Positions 43,920-51,665 of a DNA stretch of 64,000 bases are shown piece after piece. Origin of the DNA: Symploca sp. SIO2E9 (GTDB taxonomy: Bacteria > Cyanobacteriota > Cyanobacteriia > Cyanobacteriales > Coleofasciculaceae); assembly GCA_010692645.1 (NCBI GenBank), contig JAAHGS010000008.1:69218-133217 (forward strand), in the 5' to 3' direction. Numbering within the stretch: the first letter of the stretch is position 1; the number at the start of each line of letters is the position of its first letter. The position numbers were made by a program, and so were the translations under genes. The notes under the pieces were generated by a model. It was not told the DNA's origin. It saw only the letters and a list, made by a program, of their open reading frames with translations, and searched no databases.

Positions 43920-43989
43920 GGTCAGGTTCGAGTAATCTTCAAGCCCCTGGCTTATAGCTAAGGGTCGATCTTTACTTAGGTTCCTGACC
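43920..43989. ncRNA. Long closed hairpin upstream of psbO, possible leader or small RNA
   Basis: GGTCAGG and CCTGACC close a 70 nt region, continued by GAGTAA/TTACTT and an inner CCC...GGG stem. Immediately before it another hairpin forms from ACGGCTGCTAGA and TCTAGCCGT (about 43894-43917). It lies about 210-280 bp before psbO. The two adjoining helices suggest a structured RNA, strand unknown; it could be the psbO 5' leader. No tRNA match. Confidence 0.4.
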
Positions 43990-44179
43990 GCTATTTGAGC
44001 CTAAAACTACAAGCTGTGCCTCAGTATTGTACTAGAAAAAAGACCGAATCAATCTTGCTGTTCAAGGCCTGCTCGGTTTAATCTCTCCTCTAAACAGAGA
44101 AGACCTTCACCTTCGTTATTTGGAAGGGCCTTAGCTGCAAAGTGTAGTTCAAATTATGCTATCATCCCATTTGAACTTT

Positions 44180-44460
44180 AACCTTCAATCGTGAGAAGTC
44201 CTACTCCTACCACGAAGTGGAGGTGTCAGGATAAATCACGAACCGGATCTGGTATATTATTAGATTTCATGTGCTATCATAAGTGGCGTAGGTGTAACCC
44301 AATTAAATGCAGAAATGCAGCCTACGAATACAAAAGAAATCTCTGACAATAAGTCCCTAGGGCGTAGGGCTTCAAAGCTCAGTCAATGTCGTCAAAGACG
44401 AGTCACTGAGAAGCCGACACTTACTCGCTAGAGAAGTGTGGGTGCGTCACATTGAGACAG
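44180..44460 (+). mobile_element. tnpB: Scar of an IS200/IS605-type (tnpB) element, right end
   Basis: Bases 44390-44452 match the end of the TnpB gene at 63392: GCTCAGTCAATGTCGTCAAA (last codons) and GACGAGTCACTGAGAAGCC, then hairpin arms CGACACTT and AAGTGTGG. Only the last 12 codons are recognisable. A further hairpin (CCTACCAC/GTGGAGG near 44200) may belong to it. The gene-free stretch 43714-44577 holds this scar and the psbO leader; otherwise I see nothing. Confidence 0.7.
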
Positions 44461-44577
44461 TAATCTACTGACAAGTAGAGCAATCTGTCCAAGCTGCTAA
44501 GCTTGAGTATAGGCAAGCCTTGACTAGGGCAAGGTAGTTCATGTCATGTTAATCTCGGTAGATTTGGAATTGATGGC

Positions 44578-44907
44578 ATGAACCAAGACCAATATCTCGG
44601 ATCAAGTCAATTACGGATTAAGCTGCAAACCATTGCAGCTGATATTCATTATTTAGCCGATAGCTATCAAGGCAATTCACTAGTGCTGTTAGCTTTGTTG
44701 CGAACTTTGGAGCAGACTCATCGTGAAGTTCGAGAAAATTTATTTCAGGCATCTTTGCCAGATAACCGACAAGAACTTTACGCTCTGCTCAAAGATATCG
44801 AAGAAGCAGGAGGTTGGCCTTACATTGAGCGTATGAGGCTGCGAGAACTCCTGAAAAATATGACCTTAGATAACTCTGCCCCCAACTCCAGCAGCAGTAG
44901 AGATTGA
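44578..44907 (+). CDS. Conserved helical protein, unknown function
   Basis: The 109-residue protein (LRIKLQTIAADIHYLADSYQ, LALLRTLEQTHREVRENLFQ, YALLKDIEEAGGWPYIERM) is predicted entirely helical, soluble, with a Ser-rich tail. No catalytic motif is visible. It looks like one of the small conserved cyanobacterial proteins but I cannot name it. It stands alone, with a tnpB scar upstream and a MITE downstream. Confidence 0.72.
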   Translation: MNQDQYLGSSQLRIKLQTIAADIHYLADSYQGNSLVLLALLRTLEQTHREVRENLFQASLPDNRQELYALLKDIEEAGGWPYIERMRLRELLKNMTLDNSAPNSSSSRD

Positions 44908-45212
44908 ACTTGTTGTTAGGTATTAGGTAAAGCTTAACAGTAAGAAGTAAGCGTCAATCACCCTCTAGTACAAGTTATAGCGCTGCGCGCTGGGAACTCT
45001 TAACAGGGAATGGAAAAACTTATCAAACAAAGGTTTTAGCAATTGTTCTTTACCTGAATTTGTAAACATACCAGCGCCCACTGCTATATCTAGTATAGAA
45101 AAGTCTAGCCTTGGGTAATTTTCGGTAAGTCTTATGTAACGGTAAATGCAGCTGCCAAAAATCCTGACAGATGCCACAACACTCTGTATTTACTTCAAAA
45201 ATGAGTACAGCC

Positions 45213-45292
45213 CACCTTTTTAAGGGTGGGAGGCAATCTGGGAAGTAATTCTAGGAATACCTTCCCTGAAGGGTTGGGAGGATCTCAATGAC
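45213..45292 (+). mobile_element. IS200/IS605-type right-end hairpins
   Basis: Two hairpins lie close together: CCCACC-TTTTTAA-GGGTGGG (45213 onward), and CTTCCC-TGA-AGGGTTGGGAGG followed by ATCTCAATG (45258-45290). The second fits the GGAAT-stem-GGGAGGATGTCAA pattern ending tnpB elements here. No tnpB coding sequence remains. They lie in the gene-free stretch 44908-45538, whose first part shows no supported gene. Confidence 0.5.
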
Positions 45293-45325
45293 GCATCTCT
45301 ATTTAAGTTGAGATTAACTAGGGGG

Positions 45326-45424
45326 GGGGTGAACGAAATTTTGCGTGGGACTTGAATTCTCGGTGTCTGGAGCGTCTGGAGCGTCTGCTTACTTAATTTC
45401 CCCACGCCTTTTTTCGCTCACCCC
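45326..45424 (+). mobile_element. Intact 99 bp GGGGTGA-ended MITE with apparent target duplication
   Basis: Terminal inverted repeats of 13 bp with one mismatch (GGGGTGAACGAAA and TTTCGCTCACCCC) enclose a core with GAATTC and two tandem GGAGCGTCT units. TAGGGGG is found directly on both sides. It is the best-preserved of three copies in the window and lies about 115 bp before the phosphohexomutase gene. It has no coding capacity, so it needs a transposase elsewhere. Confidence 0.85.
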
Positions 45425-45538
45425 TAGGGGGGGATGACGAGACATCAGGATTTACAAATGCTAGGATCCTGCCGTTAGTGTCCCAATTGAAGCTCAATAA
45501 CTTTATCGTTACACCGAAAATATTTAAAGCGAGAAGCC

Positions 45539-46969
45539 GTGCATTCAATTAAGTTTGGAACAGATGGCTGGCGAGGTATAATCGCCGCCGATTTCACCTT
45601 TGAGCGCGTGGCTTTGGTAGCGGCTGCAGCTGCCAAAGTTCTGGCAAAAACCTACGGAGATTCTACTGGTAGCAATACAATTATCGTAGGTTATGACCGC
45701 CGCTTCCTGGCGGAAGATTTTGCCAAGCAAACTGCCCAATCAGTTATAGCAGCAGGATTTAATGTGTTGCTCTCAGAGAGTTACGCCCCCACTCCGGCAT
45801 TTAGCTGGGCAGCTAAGGATCAAAATGCTCTAGGAGCTTTGGTGCTTACAGCTAGTCACAATCCTGGTAAATACCTGGGATTGAAAGTTAAAGGGGCTTT
45901 TGGTGGTTCCGTTGCCCCAGAAGTAACGCGCCAGATTGAAGCCCTACTAGAGGAGTCAGCAGCTAAATCTGAAACCCCTGGTAATCTAGGCAGTTTCGAT
46001 CCTTGGCCTAGCTACTGCGAAGTAATAAAAACTAAAGTCGAGCTTTCTAAGATTGTTGAACTTATTAATCAAGGAAAGTTGAAAGTCTTTGCCGATGTGA
46101 TGCATGGGGCAGCAGCTAGTGGTTTAGAGCGAATTCTAGGCGTGCCAATTCGGGAAATCAACAGTTCTCGGGATCCTTTGTTTGGTGGGCAGCCACCAGA
46201 ACCTTTGCCGCGCTACCTTGCTGGGCTATTTCAAGAAATCAAAACTTATCGGCGTCAAGAAAATGCCCAGCTAGCGGTAGGATTTGTATTTGACGGTGAT
46301 AGCGATCGCATTGCTGCTGTCGATGGCGAGGGGAATTTCATGAGTTCCCAATTTCTGATTCCCATTTTGATCGAACATCTGGCGTCGCGGCGTCATTTTG
46401 GTGGCGAAGTAGTCAAAACTCTCAGTGGCTCTGACTTAATTCCCCGCGTCGCCAAGTTGTATAATTTGCCATTGTATGAGACTGCCATTGGCTACAAATA
46501 CATTGCCGATCGCATGTTATCAGCGGAAGTCTTGCTAGGCGGCGAGGAGTCTGGAGGCATTGGTTATGGAACTCACATTCCAGAGCGAGATGCCCTATTA
46601 TCAGCAATGTATTTGCTGGAGGCAATTGCCCAGTCAGGACAAGACTTGAGTCAACTCTACAGCAATCTTCAAGAGCGCACTGGTTATCAATCTGCCTATG
46701 ATCGCATTGATTTACATCTTTCAGGTATGGAGGTACGCTCACGCCTGATGGAGCAACTAGAAACTAAGCCCTTTACAGAAATTGATTCTCAACCAGTAGT
46801 TGATTATCAAACGACAGATGGTTACAAATTCCGCCTAGCCAACGACAGCTGGTTACTGATTCGTTTCAGCGGTACTGAGCCAGTACTAAGACTCTACTGC
46901 GAAGCTCCCACCCTTGAGCAAGCTCGCCATACGCTAAACTGGGCTAAAGATTGGGCTAATCAGTTTTAG
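45539..46969 (+). CDS. Phosphoglucomutase/phosphomannomutase-family protein
   Basis: This 476-residue alpha-D-phosphohexomutase shows the four expected motifs: phosphoserine loop TASHNPG (about residue 106), metal loop DGDSDR, sugar loop GGEESGGIG, and phosphate-binding RFSGTEPVLRLYCEA. The start is GTG, with MHSIKFGTDGWRGIIA typical of the family. Members interconvert hexose 1- and 6-phosphates; whether glucose, mannose or glucosamine cannot be told from these motifs. It could supply mannose 1-phosphate to ManC elsewhere in the window. No operon partners. Confidence 0.93.
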   Translation: MHSIKFGTDGWRGIIAADFTFERVALVAAAAAKVLAKTYGDSTGSNTIIVGYDRRFLAEDFAKQTAQSVIAAGFNVLLSESYAPTPAFSWAAKDQNALGALVLTASHNPGKYLGLKVKGAFGGSVAPEVTRQIEALLEESAAKSETPGNLGSFDPWPSYCEVIKTKVELSKIVELINQGKLKVFADVMHGAAASGLERILGVPIREINSSRDPLFGGQPPEPLPRYLAGLFQEIKTYRRQENAQLAVGFVFDGDSDRIAAVDGEGNFMSSQFLIPILIEHLASRRHFGGEVVKTLSGSDLIPRVAKLYNLPLYETAIGYKYIADRMLSAEVLLGGEESGGIGYGTHIPERDALLSAMYLLEAIAQSGQDLSQLYSNLQERTGYQSAYDRIDLHLSGMEVRSRLMEQLETKPFTEIDSQPVVDYQTTDGYKFRLANDSWLLIRFSGTEPVLRLYCEAPTLEQARHTLNWAKDWANQF

Positions 46970-47004
46970 TAATTGTTGTGGGAATCACTCTTGGAGTTAA
47001 AAGA

Positions 47005-47052
47005 GAGGGGGGGAGGGGGGATGGGGAGACGGGGGGATGGCTCGGGGAGATG
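47005..47052 (+). repeat. G-rich repeat, left arm of an inverted pair around rdgB
   Basis: Runs of GGGGGATGG and GGCTCGGGGAGATG recur in reverse complement at 48314-48364, on the far side of rdgB. Tandem CTGCCTC heptamers follow at 47060-47090. Two such arms 1.3 kb apart could let rdgB invert by recombination. Confidence 0.7.
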
Positions 47053-47178
47053 AATATTCTGCCTCCTGCCTCCTGCCTCCTGCCTTCTCCCTCCAACCGA
47101 AGGTTGCTAAGCCTACTCGTTCATCTGTCTTCGCGGCAGGAGACTCTCGCTTGAGCGCGACGAGACGTGCGACATAAA

Positions 47179-47199
47179 CGCCTGGGGAAACCCCAGGCG
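47179..47199. other. Perfect 9 bp GC hairpin
   Basis: CGCCTGGGG-AAA-CCCCAGGCG. It lies 210 bp after the phosphohexomutase gene with no U tract on either side, so a terminator role is doubtful. It may be part of the neighbouring tnpB scar. Confidence 0.5.
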
Positions 47200-47389
47200 A
47201 CGCGCACTTAGGAATGCCGCCTCCAATTAACGAGAGTGGTAAGATACTTTTGGTCGTTGACCCACCCAGACAACGGGGACAGACAGCCTAACAGATCGAA
47301 GTTCGTAATTTTTGGCGACGGCGCAGAAAAGTTGGCAGACTGAGATAAGCTGACAGGGCAATGGAAAGTCCACCCCTGAAAGACGCAAA

Positions 47390-47590
47390 GTGAATAGATT
47401 TTTTCGATACATAACCGTACCGCAGGGCTGGCGGAATCGGGACTCAAAGTGGAGTCGAATGTCTGTGGACGTATCGATGTCGGGGGCATAGTTTGAAGAA
47501 AGTGTCGAGATATGTACGGTTGAAGCAGAAAAACCTAATCGTGAGGCTAGGAATCCCGCGAAACACGCGCTGGGAGGATGTCAATGTTGA
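47390..47590 (+). pseudogene. tnpB: 3' remnant of a tnpB gene with right-end hairpin
   Basis: On the plus strand the frame at 47434-47499 reads RDSKWSRMSVDVSMSGA then stops, like the degenerate C-terminal tails of cyanobacterial TnpB. It is followed by GTTGAAGCAGAAAAACCTA and the end hairpin CCCGCG-AAACA-CGCGCTGGG plus GAGGATGTCAA. The catalytic parts are gone. No further gene is visible in 46970-47665. Confidence 0.6.
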
Positions 47591-47665
47591 TTCCTCACTA
47601 TTGATGGCAATGAACAATGAACGATGAACCATAAACTTTGAACCATAAACTTTGAACTCTTTGCT

Positions 47666-48247
47666 TTGATTAAACCAAAATTGTTGATAGTTGCTACAGG
47701 GAATCCAGGCAAACTGCTGGAGATGCAAGCCTACTTGGCAGACTTAGATTGTGAATTGCAACTCAAGCCCCCTGAACTAGAAATTGAGGAAACTGGGGAT
47801 ACCTTTGCTGCTAATGCTTGCTTGAAAGCCTCGCAGGTAGCAAAGGTAACTGGGCAGTGGGCGATTGCTGATGATTCTGGTTTGCAAGTGGATGCTCTTG
47901 GAGGTGCTCCTGGCATTTATTCGGCACGCTATGGCTCCACAGATGGTAACAGGATTGAGAGGCTACTACAAGAACTAGGCAATGAACAGAATCGTGCAGC
48001 GCAGTTTGTTTGTGCAGTAGCGATTGCTCGCCCTGATGGAGAAATTGCCCTTCAAGCTGAGGGTATCTGTAAGGGGGAAATTTTGCTTGCTCCCTGTGGT
48101 GTTGGTGGTTTTGGCTATGATCCTATTTTCTATGTGCCTCAGCAACAATTGACCTTTGCTCAGATGGAACCAGAGATTAAGCAAAGATGTAGCCATCGAG
48201 GTAAGGCATTTGCCCAACTACTGCCTCGGTTGAGTGATTTAGCTTAA
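47666..48247 (+). CDS. rdgB: XTP/dITP pyrophosphatase RdgB/HAM1
   Basis: This 193-residue protein has the HAM1 motifs IVATGNPGKLLEMQAYL, GDTFAANACLKASQVA, AIADDSGLQVDALGGAPGIY and the C-terminal FGYDPIFYVP and SHRGKAFAQL. It hydrolyses inosine and xanthosine triphosphates so that they do not enter DNA or RNA. The start is TTG at 47666; another TTG six codons on would give a shorter N-terminus. It lies between two inverted G-rich repeat arms and just after a tnpB scar. Confidence 0.95.
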   Translation: MIKPKLLIVATGNPGKLLEMQAYLADLDCELQLKPPELEIEETGDTFAANACLKASQVAKVTGQWAIADDSGLQVDALGGAPGIYSARYGSTDGNRIERLLQELGNEQNRAAQFVCAVAIARPDGEIALQAEGICKGEILLAPCGVGGFGYDPIFYVPQQQLTFAQMEPEIKQRCSHRGKAFAQLLPRLSDLA

Positions 48248-48313
48248 GGAACTCCAAGAAATAAATTATCCAATTTACTTGGAAATATGACGTAAAGAAT
48301 CTTCTCCTCTCCC

Positions 48314-48364
48314 CATCTCCCCGAGCCATCCCCCCGAGCCATCTCCCCCTCTCCCCCTCCCCTC
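48314..48364 (-). repeat. C-rich repeat, right arm of the inverted pair around rdgB
   Basis: This contains CATCTCCCCGAGCCATCCCC and a second GAGCCATCTCCCC unit, the reverse complement of 47005-47052. Heptamer and octamer variation inside the arms makes pairing imperfect but long. Confidence 0.7.
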
Positions 48365-48451
48365 AATGGCTACTGGTGCTGGCAAGGCGCAGAATCAATA
48401 GTCCCACGTGCAAATAGCCCATGGGACAAAGCTCTATATTTCTGTAAACAG

Positions 48452-48802
<351 letters not shown>

Positions 48803-48958
48803 TCAGTATATTCGTGCTATTCATATTTACCAAACCAGCATGACACTTTGCTACACTGCGAATAGCAAAATTTTAAGCTATCCATGGTATCCTTAGTCGA
48901 AGGTGGGAAAACTAGGTAGCATATCCAGATTGGAAGCTACTATGCCGCTCCAAAAACG

Positions 48959-50170
48959 CTAACAATTGCTAACATTTTCTTCCTGCTTCACCCTGGTAGT
49001 GTCGGCACTATCCAGTCCGCAGGCTGACACGGGCAAGCTGCCCGCCGCTGCCACACCACTTGCTACACTTGGGGAAACCCCAAGACCGCAGTAGCTCAAA
49101 TTAATGGCAGCATTTAGATCTCTGTCCAATCTCATTCCACACTTAAAACACTCAAATGTGCGCTCTGAAAGAGATAGAGTTTCTTTTTTCTCTCCGCAGC
49201 CAGAACAAGTTTTAGATGAGGGCATCCATCGACTAACTACTAACAACTTGGAGCCGTACAACTGGCACTTGTACTCTAACTGCCGACGAAACTCGTAGAA
49301 GCCCATATCACTTATCGCTTTCGCCAATTTGCCATTTTTTAGCATCCCCGAGACGTTCAAATCCTCAATCACTATCTGGCTGTGGTTCTTAGCCAAATAG
49401 GTGGTGAGTTGATGCCAAGTGTTTTTACGGATGTTGGCAATGCGGCGATGCAGACGAGCTATCTTGATTTGAGCTTTTCGCCAGTTGTTAGAGCCTTTGT
49501 CTTTTCGACGATGCCACCATTGAAGACGAGCCAACTTTTTTTCGTACTGGCGGTAACTCCTGGGGCTTTGCCAAACTTCGCCAGTCGAAAGTGTCGCTAG
49601 AGTTTTGACTCCCAAGTCAACTCCGACAGTGCCATTAACAAACTGTATTGATACTGGTTCGACTACAGAGCGAAAACTGATAAACCATCGATCAGCACTT
49701 CGAGAAATAGTTACTGATTTAGGCTTAAACCCGCTCGGCATTCGCTCATAGGTTTTGAGTTTGCCCAATTTTGGCACCTTGAGCCAGTAATGCCCACATT
49801 CAATTGCCCCATCAATAGTGAAACTGTCTTTTTGACCTTTCTTCTTGAATCGCGGCGGCTTTTTGGTTTTATTAAACGCTTGCTTCCAAGCTTGAGCGAG
49901 CTGCTTAAGAGCATACTGGGGAGCGCATTTGCTAACTTGGTAGTACCACTGGTGCTGAGACTTAACCATCTTGACTAGCAAGACATGTAAATCAATGGCA
50001 GTGGGAAACTTGAGTTTATCGTCAGGATGTGCCTGATTGTAATCAAGCAAGTTTTTGGTTAAGGCTAACCCCCAATTCCAGGCATGTCTGGCAGTACCAG
50101 CGTGTTTAGCTAGAGCGACTTTCAGGTTTGGAGCTCTGATTCTTAACTGGGTCTTAAATCCTAGTAACAT
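48959..50170 (-). CDS. tnpB: RNA-guided nuclease TnpB (IS200/IS605-type OrfB)
   Basis: The 403-residue protein has all three RuvC acids: Asp185 (VGVDLGVKTLA), Glu269 (IVIEDLNVSGM) and Asp351 ([11 protein letters not shown]), plus a four-Cys zinc finger (Cys322, 325, 341, 344). It looks active. TnpB uses an omega RNA made from its own 3' end to cut DNA and keep the transposon at its site. No tnpA is adjacent, so movement would depend on a helper. It lies between glnB and a pentapeptide-repeat gene on the same strand. Confidence 0.95.
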   Translation of the reverse strand: MLLGFKTQLRIRAPNLKVALAKHAGTARHAWNWGLALTKNLLDYNQAHPDDKLKFPTAIDLHVLLVKMVKSQHQWYYQVSKCAPQYALKQLAQAWKQAFNKTKKPPRFKKKGQKDSFTIDGAIECGHYWLKVPKLGKLKTYERMPSGFKPKSVTISRSADRWFISFRSVVEPVSIQFVNGTVGVDLGVKTLATLSTGEVWQSPRSYRQYEKKLARLQWWHRRKDKGSNNWRKAQIKIARLHRRIANIRKNTWHQLTTYLAKNHSQIVIEDLNVSGMLKNGKLAKAISDMGFYEFRRQLEYKCQLYGSKLLVVSRWMPSSKTCSGCGEKKETLSLSERTFECFKCGMRLDRDLNAAINLSYCGLGVSPSVASGVAAAGSLPVSACGLDSADTTRVKQEENVSNC

Positions 50171-50260
50171 TTGTGATTAAATGTGATTATTTGTTAGCAA
50201 AACCTTCACTGTTGATTAACCTCTTGGCGTAGATGCTAGCATTAATCTTAAGAGTAAAGG

Positions 50261-51430
50261 CTAATGATCTGGAGTGTTTTCCAAAATTGCTCCTCTCTCA
50301 ACTAGTTGGCGCTTGGTGAGTTCCGAGATGCCGAGGTTATTGCCAAATCTAGTATTTTTGACTTTGACATCCCTAAGCCTAGCATTACTAAGATCAGCAC
50401 CCCTGAGATCAGCGCCTCTGAGTTGGGAATTATTTAAGTAAGCATCCCTAAGACTAGCACTATTTAGCTCAGCGCCACTGAGGTCAGCACCATTCAGGTT
50501 AGCACCATTTAGGTAGGTACCACTAAGTTTGGCGATATTTAAGTAAGCGTCCCTTAAGTTGGCATCACTCAAATCGGCACTTCTGAGGTTAGCACCTCTA
50601 AGGTTAGCATCACTCAAATTTGCACCTCTGAGATTGGCTCCACTAAGGTTAGCAAGAATTAAGTCATTTCCTCCAAGATTAGTATCTCTCAGGTCAGCAC
50701 CCTTTAAATTAGCACCACTGAAGCAGACGCCACTTAAGTCAGCATCTTTCAAGTTAGCACCACTTAGATCAGCACTACTTAAATCAGCATTACTTAGATC
50801 TGTACCACTGAGATTACTACCACTGAGATTACTACCACTGAGATTGCTACCACTGAGATAAGTGTAACTGAGATCAGCACCACTCAAGTTACCACCACTC
50901 AGATTAGCAAAGATCAAGTAGGCTCCTTTGAGATTGGCGCGCATCAAGTTGGCAAGGATTAAGTAACTACCTCCGAGATTGGCACGAATCGGTTTAGCAC
51001 AACTCAAATTTTGAGGCTCAGTTGTCTGAGTATCTTTTTTCTGGGCTAGAGGCGATTTCTGATTAGGCTTAGTCTGGTTGAGGTTATCTGACTTTTCGAT
51101 AACTGCAGCTTTTAGTTGTGCTATGTCAGCTGGCACAATATCGCCAGTCATGGTTAGTGCTAATCCTTTCTTAGCATTTGTCTTGATGTTTTGCTCATGC
51201 TCTAGAGTATTGGTAGCGATAAAGCTAACATCTTCAACAGGAACATCCAATACTTCCCTAAGCTCTCCTGATTGGAATAGCTGTTCAAGTCGTTCCAAAC
51301 CTTGTTGAGAACCTTCTAGGATTAGTTTAAGCTTAGCTTCAGAGATATCAACAATTTCTAGAGAAGCGTCTCTCGACATCTTCTTTAAGAGGGCAAGAAT
51401 AGTTTTTAACTTTTTTTGATCAACGTTCAT
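50261..51430 (-). CDS. Pentapeptide-repeat protein with an N-terminal cyanobacterial domain
   Basis: Residues 1-75 form a small domain (KLILEGSQQGLERLEQLFQS, GELREVLDVPVEDVSFIATN) seen at the start of several cyanobacterial repeat and STAND proteins. A linker follows, then about 45 tandem A(D/N)LxX pentapeptides (residues about 150-370) that should fold into a four-sided right-handed beta-helix. The strongly periodic coding produces a long repetitive antisense frame too. Role unknown; a protein-protein scaffold is plausible. The next gene upstream also has pentapeptides. Confidence 0.9.
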   Translation of the reverse strand: MNVDQKKLKTILALLKKMSRDASLEIVDISEAKLKLILEGSQQGLERLEQLFQSGELREVLDVPVEDVSFIATNTLEHEQNIKTNAKKGLALTMTGDIVPADIAQLKAAVIEKSDNLNQTKPNQKSPLAQKKDTQTTEPQNLSCAKPIRANLGGSYLILANLMRANLKGAYLIFANLSGGNLSGADLSYTYLSGSNLSGSNLSGSNLSGTDLSNADLSSADLSGANLKDADLSGVCFSGANLKGADLRDTNLGGNDLILANLSGANLRGANLSDANLRGANLRSADLSDANLRDAYLNIAKLSGTYLNGANLNGADLSGAELNSASLRDAYLNNSQLRGADLRGADLSNARLRDVKVKNTRFGNNLGISELTKRQLVERGAILENTPDH

Positions 51431-51620
51431 GGTTCATGGTTAATGGTACGCGCTACGCGCATGCTGCCCAAACATGGCTCATTCACTGTCAACTGCGATG
51501 AGCATTGAATAATCAACGATGAACAATCAACAATGAACGTAGATATTATCACTCAGTTTCTACTTCCTGCCAACCTTACAGAATATGACAGGTTAATATC
51601 CAAGCTTTGATTGGGTTTCG
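51420..51620. repeat. Dispersed repeat units between the pentapeptide genes
   Basis: TGGTTCATGGT-type units and GGTACGCGC...GCGCATGCTG also occur at 28190-28275, and ATGAACAATCAACAATGAAC heptamers recur there and near 47610. Bases 51543-51580 duplicate the last codons of the 737-residue gene (51664-51700) imperfectly. The common hairpin TTGGGTT-AACCCAA lies at 51611-51633. No gene is present. Confidence 0.7.
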
Positions 51621-51641
51621 TTCCTCAACCCAACCTACCTC

Positions 51642-51664
51642 TTAACCGCCTTGGCGATTGCTAT
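51642..51664. repeat. Second copy of the CGCCTTGGCG dispersed repeat
   Basis: It is the exact reverse complement of 42661-42683 over 23 bp and touches the stop region of the pentapeptide-repeat membrane protein. Confidence 0.8.
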
Positions 51665-51665
51665 A

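Noticed and set aside
43920-43989. tRNA gene suggested by a GGTTCGA sequence
   Set aside because: No acceptor stem, anticodon arm or proper T-arm could be built around it; the pairing found is one long hairpin.
44965-45177. Minus-strand frame of 70 codons between the 109-residue gene and the MITE
   Set aside because: No recognisable family, no good ribosome-binding site, and it lies in a gap full of mobile scars. Not listed as a gene.
50559-50861. Plus-strand frame of 100 codons rich in Leu/Arg/Ser
   Set aside because: It is the antisense shadow of the periodic pentapeptide-repeat coding sequence.
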